A program made the translations under genes and the position numbers. DNA of 6,948 nt from Eubacterium sp. Its GTDB lineage: Bacteria > Bacillota > Clostridia > Lachnospirales > Lachnospiraceae. Positions 1 to 6,307 of this stretch are shown piece after piece (the first letter of the stretch is position 1; the number at the start of each line of letters is the position of its first letter). The stretch covers positions 1 through 6,948 of the forward strand of contig JAILSA010000009.1 of the NCBI GenBank assembly GCA_024697885.1, written 5' to 3'. Below the pieces are notes generated by a model. That model saw only the letters and a list, made by a program, of their open reading frames with translations. It did no database searches and was not told the origin of the DNA.

Positions 1-2
1 CC

Positions 3-185
3 TCAGATCTTATGGGGTCAGTGTGGGTTACCTTCCCAGATGGAGAGGTGAAGTTTTACACCAGAGACATGATCAGTCGCAGTCGTTTTGATTTTAATAA
101 GTATGCTTTTGACGCGGGAAATGTTTATGAAAAAGCTTTCCGTCACAGGCTGGTTCGACTCTTAAAGGAAAAGAATTGTGATTAA
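3..185 (+). CDS. 3' end of an unrecognised gene (C-terminal 60 residues)
   Basis: An open frame runs in from the left edge and ends at a TAA at 183-185. The two other forward frames hit stops within about 100 bases, so this is the only frame that stays open across the stretch. The visible tail is 60 residues with a plausible soluble composition: a hydrophobic/beta start (GSVWVTFPDGEVKFYTR), then a basic, probably helical end rich in Arg and Lys (AFRHRLVRLLKEKNCD). There is no transmembrane segment or sorting signal at the C-terminus, so it is probably cytoplasmic. I do not recognise the family, and the N-terminus with any diagnostic motif lies outside the window. No convincing hairpin-plus-T-tract terminator follows it before the next promoter at 214. 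Confidence 0.6.
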   Translation, partial: SDLMGSVWVTFPDGEVKFYTRDMISRSRFDFNKYAFDAGNVYEKAFRHRLVRLLKEKNCD

Positions 186-213
186 TTGCCACTAAAACAA
201 AAGAAAATTGTTA

Positions 214-242
214 TTGACAGAAGAAGAAAAGTTTTATATTAT
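214..242 (+). promoter_or_regulatory. Sigma-A promoter of the secreted fibronectin-III protein
   Basis: TTGACA (214-219, perfect -35) and TATTAT (237-242, five of six -10 bases) are separated by exactly 17 bases. An A-rich stretch just upstream (about 190-210) could act as an UP element. Transcription would start near 249, giving a leader of about 37 bases that contains the ribosome binding site AAGGAGAG at 273-280. The match predicts strong constitutive expression. Confidence 0.85.
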
Positions 243-285
243 GAAATCGTTATGAAAATTTAATTTTTTTAAAAGGAGAGAAATT

Positions 286-1509
286 ATGAAAAGAATTATG
301 AAGTCTATTCTTCTTGTAATGGCTTTAGCTTTTGTTTCTGTAGCAGGACTTTCTGTTTCTGCCAAGGCAGCAGCTATTACGGGATTGAAGCAGACAGGTG
401 CATCAACAAGCAGTTTTGAGGTGACATGTGCAACAGATTTAAATACTTCCTACTATGCCTTGGAAGTTAGTACTGACCAGGTGAATTGGACTGTTAAAGA
501 TAAGTCTACAGACGGTTCTTTCTATGTAGGCGATTTGGCAGCAGGCTCTACTTACTATGTTCGTGCTACAGGATTTGCTGATTATTATTTGAAGCAACCA
601 GTGGCAACTGTTTCTGAGGTAATTGATGTGGTTACTGTACCTAATGCAACAGGTGCTAAATTAACTCAGACAGGAGCAACTACTAGCTCTATGACTTATA
701 CAATTAGCGGAGTTTCCGGTGCAAATATGTACGCACTTGGAAGCAATTACTCTTTTGCAAAATCAACTATTATGGCAAAGGGAAATAGCAGCACTCTGAC
801 TGCTTCTAAGCTTTTGCCGGGAACAAGCTACAATGTATATGCTTATGCAGGTCGTCGTAGTTCTGTTGGATACGAGGCATGGCCTTCTTATGATCTTGCA
901 GCTGATTACAGTGGAAATACTCTTCCAGGCAAAATCTCCAAGGCTAATTTTGGAGTAACAACTGGCTTTACTAATATTGATACTTACTATTGGGGAGTTT
1001 ACACAGGAGCATGTGATGGTGTTGTATACAGATTCCAGAACAAGAAGGGTAAGACAATCCGCACAGTTGTAGGAGAGAGCGGTCAGAGCTCCAACGGAAC
1101 CATCAGCAACAGAATTACCAACATTGGTGGTACTTTCTACAAGGTTAGCGTGGCTCCATATGTAACTTGTGGTACAAAGAGAGTTTACGGTGAGTGGTCT
1201 CCAGTAAAGTGCTTTGCTGTAACATCTAACGTTAAATGGGTTAGAAAAGTTTCTCAGAAAAAAATGAAGCTTTCCTGGAAGAAGGTTTCTGGAGCTGTTA
1301 AGTATCAGATTTCTATTTCCACATCTCAGAATAGTGGTTATAAGAAGGTAACAACAACTAAGAAACGTACTGCTATTGTTAAGAAGTGCGGTAAGAAGAG
1401 ACTGAAAAAAGGTAAGAAATACTACATCCGCATAATCCCTATGATTAAGAGCGGCAAGAAATACAAGAAGGCTGACCTTTACTACACAGGTTATACAACC
1501 TTCTACTAA
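286..1509 (+). CDS. Secreted fibronectin type III-like multidomain protein
   Basis: This is a predicted exported protein of 407 residues. Residues 1-28 form a Sec signal peptide: basic MKRIMK, a hydrophobic core, and a likely cut after AKA at 28. Four beta-sandwich modules of roughly 90-100 residues follow (about 29-118, 124-212, 215-314, 316-407). The first two open with the same phrase (KQTGASTSS at 35 and TQTGATTSS at 127), showing internal duplication. The last matches the common Lachnospiraceae fibronectin-III pattern (SWKKVSGAVKYQIS...GYKK...KKYYIR). It has about 25 Lys and 4 Arg against a single acidic residue, while the earlier domains are far more balanced. I see no LPXTG motif, catalytic motif or membrane anchor, so it is probably released or held on the wall by charge. 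A binding or structural role is inference. The start is set by AAGGAGAG five bases upstream. The gene has its own promoter and terminator. Its codons (TCT, ACA, GGA, GTT, GCA) are more A/T-ending than those downstream, as in highly expressed clostridial genes. Confidence 0.85.
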   Translation: MKRIMKSILLVMALAFVSVAGLSVSAKAAAITGLKQTGASTSSFEVTCATDLNTSYYALEVSTDQVNWTVKDKSTDGSFYVGDLAAGSTYYVRATGFADYYLKQPVATVSEVIDVVTVPNATGAKLTQTGATTSSMTYTISGVSGANMYALGSNYSFAKSTIMAKGNSSTLTASKLLPGTSYNVYAYAGRRSSVGYEAWPSYDLAADYSGNTLPGKISKANFGVTTGFTNIDTYYWGVYTGACDGVVYRFQNKKGKTIRTVVGESGQSSNGTISNRITNIGGTFYKVSVAPYVTCGTKRVYGEWSPVKCFAVTSNVKWVRKVSQKKMKLSWKKVSGAVKYQISISTSQNSGYKKVTTTKKRTAIVKKCGKKRLKKGKKYYIRIIPMIKSGKKYKKADLYYTGYTTFY

Positions 1510-1530
1510 AATTTAAGGAATTTTTTGCGG

Positions 1531-1565
1531 GGGAGTGGTTCCGATGAGGGACTGCTCCCTTTTTT
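1531..1565 (+). terminator. Rho-independent terminator after the fibronectin-III gene
   Basis: GGGAGTGGT (1531-1539) pairs with ACTGCTCCC (1551-1559) through nine base pairs, two of them G-U wobbles. An inner CC/GG pairing can tighten the loop. Six T residues follow directly (1560-1565). The hairpin begins about 20 bases after the stop codon and ends just before the next promoter, so it separates the two transcription units. Confidence 0.85.
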
Positions 1566-1570
1566 CATTG

Positions 1571-1599
1571 TTGAAAAAAGTCCCTTAAAAGACTATAAT
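1571..1599 (+). promoter_or_regulatory. Sigma-A promoter of the truA operon
   Basis: TTGAAA (1571-1576, five of six bases) and a perfect TATAAT (1594-1599) are separated by 17 bases, immediately after the upstream terminator. Transcription would start near 1606. This leaves about 40 bases of leader before the ATG at 1646 but only about 19 before the ATG at 1625. No second promoter of this quality appears before the recA region, so it probably serves all five genes to 6256. Confidence 0.85.
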
Positions 1600-1633
1600 T
1601 TGTATATGTAAAAAATTATATACAATGTATGGG

Positions 1634-1641
1634 AAGGTGAT
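1634..1641 (+). promoter_or_regulatory. Ribosome binding site that selects the start at 1646
   Basis: AAGGTGAT is complementary to the 3' end of 16S rRNA and sits four bases before the ATG at 1646. The in-frame ATG at 1625 is preceded only by an A/T-rich stretch with no Shine-Dalgarno match, and the ATG at 1640 overlaps the site itself. The start at 1646 is therefore favoured. Confidence 0.7.
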
Positions 1642-1645
1642 GGAT

Positions 1646-2203
1646 ATGAACAATCCGATTTTTTTCAACAGAGAGACAGGCATGCCCGTTCAGGTAATCG
1701 CCCAAGCCCGAACAAAGCCAGTGCTTCAGGACGTTATTTGCTACCAGGAGTTAGAGACTCCTTATGCCTACTTTGTCATGGAGAAAGGGCAATTTTTCAA
1801 GGAATATATCAGGAATTTTGAGGAACTGCCTCTAGACAGACAAAAGAAATTGGAAAAACACCAGGACCTGCCGGACAAGCGGCCTAGGATTTCCAAGGGC
1901 CAGGTGGAAAATCCTGGGCAAGAGGCGCCTCAGGTGATTTACGCAGAGGGGGCTGTGGAAGCCCAGGATGAGATGGATGAGAGAACCAAGAGGCTTTTGG
2001 AGTTTTTGGACGCAGAGACCTACAAGGATAAGCTTAAGATTTTCACTTCCATGGACAAGGAAAAACTTGACCAACACATGATTAATAATATAGCTGCCAG
2101 TTTGGACTTATCCGTGGAGGACGATCAGGATGGTTATCGCATGATTCTGTCGGAACTTCAGATTCGCAGCAAATTCGAGGTGGACCGAGGAGACAGATTA
2201 TAA
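1646..2203 (+). CDS. Unrecognised cytoplasmic protein upstream of truA
   Basis: This encodes 185 residues from the preferred start; an in-frame ATG at 1625 would add seven. I do not recognise a family. The N-terminal third (about 1-65) mixes beta-type and aromatic segments: MNNPIFFNRETGMPVQV, then ICYQELETPYAYFVMEKGQFF. A charged, Pro/Gln-rich, probably disordered linker follows (about 75-110). The C-terminal part (about 111-185) looks helical and acidic, with DERTKRLLEFLDAETYKDKLKIF and a segment ending in ILSELQIRSKFE. There is no signal peptide, membrane segment or cysteine-based metal site, so it is probably a soluble cytoplasmic protein. It is the first gene of the putative operon, and its TAA overlaps the truA ATG by one base (TAATG), the usual arrangement for translational coupling. 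Its reading frame and codon use match its neighbours, which supports it as a real gene. A role linked to RNA or translation would rest only on position. Confidence 0.85.
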   Translation: MNNPIFFNRETGMPVQVIAQARTKPVLQDVICYQELETPYAYFVMEKGQFFKEYIRNFEELPLDRQKKLEKHQDLPDKRPRISKGQVENPGQEAPQVIYAEGAVEAQDEMDERTKRLLEFLDAETYKDKLKIFTSMDKEKLDQHMINNIAASLDLSVEDDQDGYRMILSELQIRSKFEVDRGDRL

Positions 2204-2934
2204 TGAATTACAGGATGGTCATTCAGTATGATGGCAGCCGGTACAAGGGCTGGCAGAGGCAAAAGGGCAAGGACAAGAAGGACACAATCCAGGGTCGGAT
2301 TGAGCAGGTTTTGACCAAACAGTGCGGCCGGGAAATTGAGATCCAGGGGGCTGGAAGGACAGACGCCGGCGTCCATGCCAAGGGCCAGGTAGCCAGTTTT
2401 TTCACAGACCAGACTTTGACTTTGGAAGAAGTGAATTACTACCTGCCAGAGGATATTCGTATTTTGTCCCTTAGGGAGGCGGGACCCCGCTTTCACGCCA
2501 GGCTCAATGCCAGGGGAAAGGTTTATGAGTACCGGCTCCTAAAGAAGGGCCACTACAATGTTTTTCTTCGCAGGTACGCCTGGCAGATGAAGGAGGATTT
2601 GGACCTGGATCTTATGAGGGAGGCCAGCCAGATTTTCCTGGGAAGCCATGACTTTGCAGGCTACTGTACCAGGGCCTCCAAGAAAAAATCCACTGTGAGA
2701 AGGGTGGAGGATATTCAGGTGATAGAGTCGGAGGGAGAGATTTTGCTCCGTTTTCGAGGCAATGGTTTTCTCTACAATATGGTTCGGATTTTGACCGGGA
2801 CACTGGTGGATGTGGCCAGTGGCAAAATGAGCCTTGACCAGGCCAGGGAGGCCCTAGAGGAGGGAGAGAGAAGCCTGGCAGGCGATACGGCGCCGGCCCA
2901 GGGTCTGACCCTGGTGGAGGTGCTTTACGACTAA
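2203..2934 (+). CDS. truA: tRNA pseudouridine(38-40) synthase TruA
   Basis: TruA converts uridines 38, 39 and 40 in the anticodon arm of many tRNAs to pseudouridine in the cytoplasm, and it works as a homodimer. The 243-residue length is normal for the family. The N-terminus has the typical IQYDGSRYKGWQRQ (7-20). The catalytic motif GAGRTDAGVHA (49-59) carries the nucleophilic Asp54. RFHARLNARGKVYEYRL (96-112) is the second conserved block with its active-site-region tyrosines, and RFRGNGFLYNMVRILTG (183-199) is the family's C-terminal signature. All key residues are present, so the enzyme should be active. The ATG shares its A with the preceding stop codon, and GAGGAG at 2187-2192 lies ten bases upstream. 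Translation is therefore probably coupled to the upstream gene. It is the second gene of the putative operon. Confidence 0.97.
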   Translation: MNYRMVIQYDGSRYKGWQRQKGKDKKDTIQGRIEQVLTKQCGREIEIQGAGRTDAGVHAKGQVASFFTDQTLTLEEVNYYLPEDIRILSLREAGPRFHARLNARGKVYEYRLLKKGHYNVFLRRYAWQMKEDLDLDLMREASQIFLGSHDFAGYCTRASKKKSTVRRVEDIQVIESEGEILLRFRGNGFLYNMVRILTGTLVDVASGKMSLDQAREALEEGERSLAGDTAPAQGLTLVEVLYD

Positions 2935-2951
2935 GTAATCGAGGTGCTTTA
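2917..2951 (+). repeat. 11-base direct repeat at the truA 3' end and next leader
   Basis: GAGGTGCTTTA occurs exactly at 2917-2927, inside the last codons of truA, and again at 2941-2951, where its GAGGTG serves as the ribosome binding site of the next gene. The period is 24 bases and the flanking bases differ. It could be a relic of a short duplication that supplied a Shine-Dalgarno sequence, or chance. Confidence 0.6.
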
Positions 2952-2954
2952 TTT

Positions 2955-3194
2955 ATGAGATTAATGGAATTTAAGATGGAGAGGGAAAATCTGGTTCAGG
3001 AAGGGGACCGGGTTCAGGTGACTGAGGGAGTTTTGCCCTCCGCCTACTACTATGTGATTCAGCCGGCGGTGGCCATGTCGGGAAATTATGTTTTTCGCCA
3101 GAGGTTGAAGTCGGATCAGGGAATTGTAAAAGAGATTAAGCACAACGACAAGGGATTTTATGTAGTTGTGGAATTTGATGAAGAAGACGTTTAA
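2955..3194 (+). CDS. Unrecognised 79-residue protein
   Basis: This is a short gene between truA and the aminopeptidase. GAGGTG at 2941-2946, eight bases before the ATG, supports the chosen start; in-frame ATGs at 2964 and 2976 have weaker upstream sequence. The product is small, charged and predicted mainly beta: EGDRVQVTEGVLPS (about 16-29), an aromatic YYYVIQPAVAM (about 31-41), and a closing pair of strands, GIVKEIKHNDKGFYVVVEFDEEDV. The GDRVQV opening and the GIVKEI...GFYVVVEF pattern look like a compact barrel of the SH3/KOW sort, but that is structural guesswork, not a family match. There is no signal peptide or membrane segment. It starts 20 bases after truA and ends 11 bases before the aminopeptidase, whose ribosome binding site overlaps its stop codon. 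That makes a co-transcribed real gene likely. Confidence 0.75.
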   Translation: MRLMEFKMERENLVQEGDRVQVTEGVLPSAYYYVIQPAVAMSGNYVFRQRLKSDQGIVKEIKHNDKGFYVVVEFDEEDV

Positions 3195-3205
3195 AGGAGA
3201 ACATT

Positions 3206-4591
3206 ATGGAACGCAGAAATGCATGGAAAGATTACAGCAAAAAAGAAATTAAGGAATTGGAAAAGATCAATGCCAGTTACCGCCAGTTTTTGGACGGGGG
3301 CAAGACCGAGAGGGAGTGCACCATTCAGGCCGTAGCCATGGCAGAGCAGGCGGGCTACCGCAACCTGGCAGATGTGATTGCCAAGGGAGGCAAGCTTAAG
3401 AGCGGGGACAAGGTTTACTCCGTCAATATGAAAAAGTCTGTGGTCCTTTTTCAATTGGGCAAAAAGCCTTTAGAAGAGGGTATGGCTATTTTGGGAGCCC
3501 ACATTGACTCCCCTCGCATGGACATTAAGCAAAACCCTCTCTACGAGGATACAGAACTTGCCTACTTAGACACCCACTATTACGGCGGAATCAAGAAGTA
3601 CCAGTGGGTTACCCTGCCTCTTGCCATTCACGGCGTCATTGTAAAAAACGACGGCAGCCTTGTGAATGTGTGCGTGGGCGAGGAGGAAAATGACCCGGTA
3701 TTTTGCGTGACAGACCTTTTGATTCACCTGTCAGCAGAACGCATGGACAAGAAGGCCAGCAAGGTGATTGAAGGGGAAGACCTGGACATCCTGGTGGGAA
3801 GCCAGCCTCTCAAGGGGGAGGAAAAGGATGCCGTTGCCCAAAATATCATCAAGATTTTGAAGGACAAATACGACGTGGAGGAAGAGGACTTCATGTCTGC
3901 AGAACTTGAGGTTGTGCCAGCAGGCAAGGCCAGAGATTGTGGCCTTGACGCCAGTATGATTATGGGCTATGGCCAGGACGACAGAGTCTGTGCCTACACC
4001 TCTTTATTGGCTATGCTGGAGGTGGAAAACACAGACTATACCACCTGTTGCCTCCTGGTGGACAAGGAGGAAATCGGCAGCGTGGGAGCCACAGGTATGA
4101 GATCTCTCAACTTTGAGAACACCCTGGCAGAGCTTCTTCACTGCGCAGGCCAGTACAGCGATTTGGCCCTGAGAAGGTGTCTGCAAAATTCCAAGATGCT
4201 GTCATCGGATGTGAGCGCCGCCTTTGACCCAACCTATGCCTCTGCCTACGACAAGAAAAATGCAGCCTACTTCGGAAGAGGTATGGTATTTAACAAATAT
4301 ACAGGCTCTCGTGGAAAGAGTGGAAGCAATGACGCAAATGCCGAATTTATGGCACAAATCCGTGGCATATTGAAAGAAGCTAATGTGGCTTATCAGACCG
4401 CAGAATTGGGCAAGGTCGATGTGGGTGGCGGCGGAACCATCGCCTACATCATGGCCCTCTACGGAATGGATGTAATTGACTGTGGTGTGGCAGTGCTCAA
4501 CATGCACGCTCCATGGGAGATTACCAGCAAGGCCGATATTTATGAGGCCAAGAAGGGATATGTCATATTCTTAGAGAAAATTTTCGGTTAG
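3206..4591 (+). CDS. apeA: M18 family zinc aminopeptidase
   Basis: This is a cytoplasmic metallo-aminopeptidase of the M18 (aspartyl aminopeptidase-like) family. It removes N-terminal residues from peptides and needs a two-metal centre, normally zinc. Its 461 residues match the clostridial 'aminopeptidase 1' subgroup, to which the symbol apeA is usually given. Candidate metal and catalytic residues are all visible: His99 and Asp101 in GAHIDSPRMD, Asp258 in GYGQDDR, Glu288/Glu289 in DKEEIGSVGATGM, Asp335 in SSDVSAAFDP, and His434 in NMHAPWEITSKAD. The insertion between the first and second metal motifs (about 110-240) corresponds to the family's oligomerisation domain; family members form large tetrahedral dodecamers. 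No signal peptide is present. AAAGGAGA (3193-3200) overlaps the previous stop codon and lies five bases before the ATG. Substrate preference cannot be read from the sequence. A stretch near 4270-4400 uses noticeably more A/T-ending codons than the rest of the gene. Confidence 0.95.
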   Translation: MERRNAWKDYSKKEIKELEKINASYRQFLDGGKTERECTIQAVAMAEQAGYRNLADVIAKGGKLKSGDKVYSVNMKKSVVLFQLGKKPLEEGMAILGAHIDSPRMDIKQNPLYEDTELAYLDTHYYGGIKKYQWVTLPLAIHGVIVKNDGSLVNVCVGEEENDPVFCVTDLLIHLSAERMDKKASKVIEGEDLDILVGSQPLKGEEKDAVAQNIIKILKDKYDVEEEDFMSAELEVVPAGKARDCGLDASMIMGYGQDDRVCAYTSLLAMLEVENTDYTTCCLLVDKEEIGSVGATGMRSLNFENTLAELLHCAGQYSDLALRRCLQNSKMLSSDVSAAFDPTYASAYDKKNAAYFGRGMVFNKYTGSRGKSGSNDANAEFMAQIRGILKEANVAYQTAELGKVDVGGGGTIAYIMALYGMDVIDCGVAVLNMHAPWEITSKADIYEAKKGYVIFLEKIFG

Positions 4592-4608
4592 TTTTTTAAA
4601 AAAGAAAT

Positions 4609-4613
4609 GGGGA
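4609..4613 (+). promoter_or_regulatory. Ribosome binding site that selects the start at 4619
   Basis: GGGGA, a modest Shine-Dalgarno match, sits five bases before the ATG at 4619. The in-frame ATG at 4607 is preceded by a T6A6 run and AAAGAA with no G-rich site. The start at 4619 also gives the more typical signal peptide beginning MKKMAKN. Confidence 0.55.
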
Positions 4614-4618
4614 AGACC

Positions 4619-6256
4619 ATGAAGAAAATGGCCAAAAACATTGGGATGGGACTAGTGTTTGGCCTCCTTTGCCTGGGAATGTCAAAAAGGGCAGAGGCGG
4701 CTACAAAGACCATAGGAGTTGGAGATTTTGAGAAAAAATTAATCTCTGGCACCACGGCGCAGATGAAGATTTTGCCAGGTAAGAATGCCTCCTCGGACAA
4801 TTCTACCTGGAAGAATGCCCAAAAAGTATCTCCTGTGGCTCAGACTTTGAAGTTAACTAAGAAGGGATGGTACAGCCTCCGGGTCAAAAAGACCAGCGGC
4901 AAGTACTCTTTTTTCCGTGTAAAATTCACGAAAAAATCCTATACTTTTACTTCCAACACAAGTCTGAAATTGGCATCTAGGGACTATGCCCTGACCATGA
5001 AGGGACAGACTAGCAAGTATGTAGATGCCTCTGACGGATGTCTGAACAGTGGAACCAATGTCTATTTTGGCAGCAATTCTGGAAGGGCCTCCCGCGTTTG
5101 GACCCTGGAAAAGGTAAAGGGCAAGTACTTCCGCCTGAAAAACAAGGGAACAGGCCTTTACCTTGCAGTGGATGAAAATGGCAATGGAGAGATTCAGAGC
5201 CTGGATTCCTCTAGCAATAACTTTATCTTTAGGGCCATTTGCCCTAAGGGAAAATATGTCTTTCTCTGGAACAAGGGGGCCAAGGCCTACCTTCACTGCC
5301 AGGAGGAAAACATAGACGCCCAGGGCCGCAAGAATAACAGTCTGTGGAAGTTTAAGTTCAAAAAGGCCACAGCCCCATCGGCCTCTGCCAAGGCTACCAG
5401 CACCACCACCTACCCTACCAGCCTGTCAAGCGGCCAGGCCTTTAGCCTCAAGGGGAAGGTCAAGGCTGTGTATGCCATGAAGACTTTGAAGGCCCAGATT
5501 TTAAACAGTTCTGGCCAGGTGACCCAGGAAAAAGAGGTGACACCAAAGAAGTGTACCTATAACTTAAAGAAGGTAGATGCCTATATTAAGTTTGGCAGCC
5601 TGTCCACAGGAAACTATAAGTACAGGGTTTTGGTGGAGGACTGCTCGGGAGCAACATTGACAGCCTTTAACAAGGGATTTTCCGTGGGAGAGACCACCTC
5701 TACTTCTTCCACCACCAGTGTCAGTGCCACGGCCCACAAGATTTCTTACAATCAATCGGTGTTGGATGCCATCGGCTATCAGGAAAATGGCAACAGCTAT
5801 GAGAAGAAGGCCTGCGCCTCCTTTGCCATGGCTTACAGTTTTGCCATTGTCAACAACCTGACCACAAAGACCTGCAAGAAGGCCAGTGATTTTTGGCTTT
5901 CTTCTACGGATGTAACTTGTAGCTGGGGCATGTATAACGGTGTTTCCCCTTATACAGGATCCTGGGGAACTACCTATTATACCGGAGCCCAGCAGGTCCT
6001 CTATAAGGCCTATACAGAGCTTAAATCCGGCCGACCTTGCGTCCTCCATGTGCGCAACAACACGGGATCCGGCACTACCAACCACTGGGTTATGCTTATG
6101 GGATACCAGAATGTGACGGATTCCTCTAACTTGAGTCTGTCCAATTTTATCTGCATAGACCCTTGGGACGGACAGGTCTTTACGGTGACAGACAAGTATA
6201 CCTTCTATACTTCAGGCGGTTCTACCGAGTGGCGTATAGCGTATTGCACCATTTAA
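4619..6256 (+). CDS. Secreted modular C39-like cysteine protease with ricin-type lectin domain
   Basis: This encodes 545 residues from the preferred start (an ATG at 4607 adds four). Residues 1-27 are a Sec signal peptide cut after AEA. Domains in order: a Lys-rich beta module (about 28-115); a ricin-type beta-trefoil-like domain (about 118-247, with FRLKNKGTGLYLAV and a closing NNSLWKFKF); a Ser/Thr linker; a beta module found in clostridial wall-associated proteins (about 268-356, SLSSGQAFSLKGKVKAVY...IKFGSLSTGNYKYRV); a second Ser/Thr linker (359-371); and a papain-fold C39-like peptidase domain (about 373-545). The likely triad is Cys399 (KKACASFAMAY), His489 (NHWVMLMGY) and Asp514 (ICIDPWDG). 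The GRPCVLHV strand before the His motif also fits the family. The oxyanion-hole Gln is not at the usual six-residue spacing; Gln388 is the nearest candidate. The domain set suggests an exported enzyme that binds glycan or cell wall and cuts peptides. Substrate is unknown, and bacteriocin processing is unlikely because there is no ABC transporter part. It lies 27 bases after the aminopeptidase with no terminator between. Confidence 0.85.
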   Translation: MKKMAKNIGMGLVFGLLCLGMSKRAEAATKTIGVGDFEKKLISGTTAQMKILPGKNASSDNSTWKNAQKVSPVAQTLKLTKKGWYSLRVKKTSGKYSFFRVKFTKKSYTFTSNTSLKLASRDYALTMKGQTSKYVDASDGCLNSGTNVYFGSNSGRASRVWTLEKVKGKYFRLKNKGTGLYLAVDENGNGEIQSLDSSSNNFIFRAICPKGKYVFLWNKGAKAYLHCQEENIDAQGRKNNSLWKFKFKKATAPSASAKATSTTTYPTSLSSGQAFSLKGKVKAVYAMKTLKAQILNSSGQVTQEKEVTPKKCTYNLKKVDAYIKFGSLSTGNYKYRVLVEDCSGATLTAFNKGFSVGETTSTSSTTSVSATAHKISYNQSVLDAIGYQENGNSYEKKACASFAMAYSFAIVNNLTTKTCKKASDFWLSSTDVTCSWGMYNGVSPYTGSWGTTYYTGAQQVLYKAYTELKSGRPCVLHVRNNTGSGTTNHWVMLMGYQNVTDSSNLSLSNFICIDPWDGQVFTVTDKYTFYTSGGSTEWRIAYCTI

Positions 6257-6307
6257 TCCGTCTAAACAACCATAGACAATCCTTGCATCCTATCTTATAA
6301 TAAAACA

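Noticed and set aside
241..263. Two tiny overlapping start-stop frames in the leader of the fibronectin-III gene as a regulatory leader peptide
   Set aside because: They are four and three codons long with no ribosome binding site, and the first overlaps the -10 element upstream of the predicted transcription start.
1831..2077. Minus-strand 81-codon frame opposite the gene before truA
   Set aside because: It has no ribosome binding site, no promoter and no protein-like motif; it is a shadow of the + strand gene.
4576..4603. GAAAATTTTC palindrome plus T6A6 run after the aminopeptidase as a terminator
   Set aside because: The palindrome has no loop and no G/C-rich stem, and the T-run is not preceded by a stable hairpin; it would not end transcription efficiently.
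4640..4680. Lipoprotein signal in the protease N-terminus (Cys18)
   Set aside because: The residues before Cys18 are GLL, which lacks the small residue needed at -1 of a lipobox; the AEA site at 25-27 fits signal peptidase I.
4853..5296. 147-codon open frame on the minus strand
   Set aside because: It is antisense to the ricin-type region of the protease gene and has no family resemblance; it is explained by codon bias in the real gene.
5564..6085. 173-codon open frame on the minus strand opposite the protease
   Set aside because: It lies wholly inside a well-supported gene with recognisable domains, has no plausible ribosome binding site context and no recognisable family; it is a shadow frame.
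6260..6277. GTCTA...TAGAC dyad after the protease gene as a terminator
   Set aside because: The stem is only five base pairs with an eight-base loop and no T-tract; it is too weak to call.
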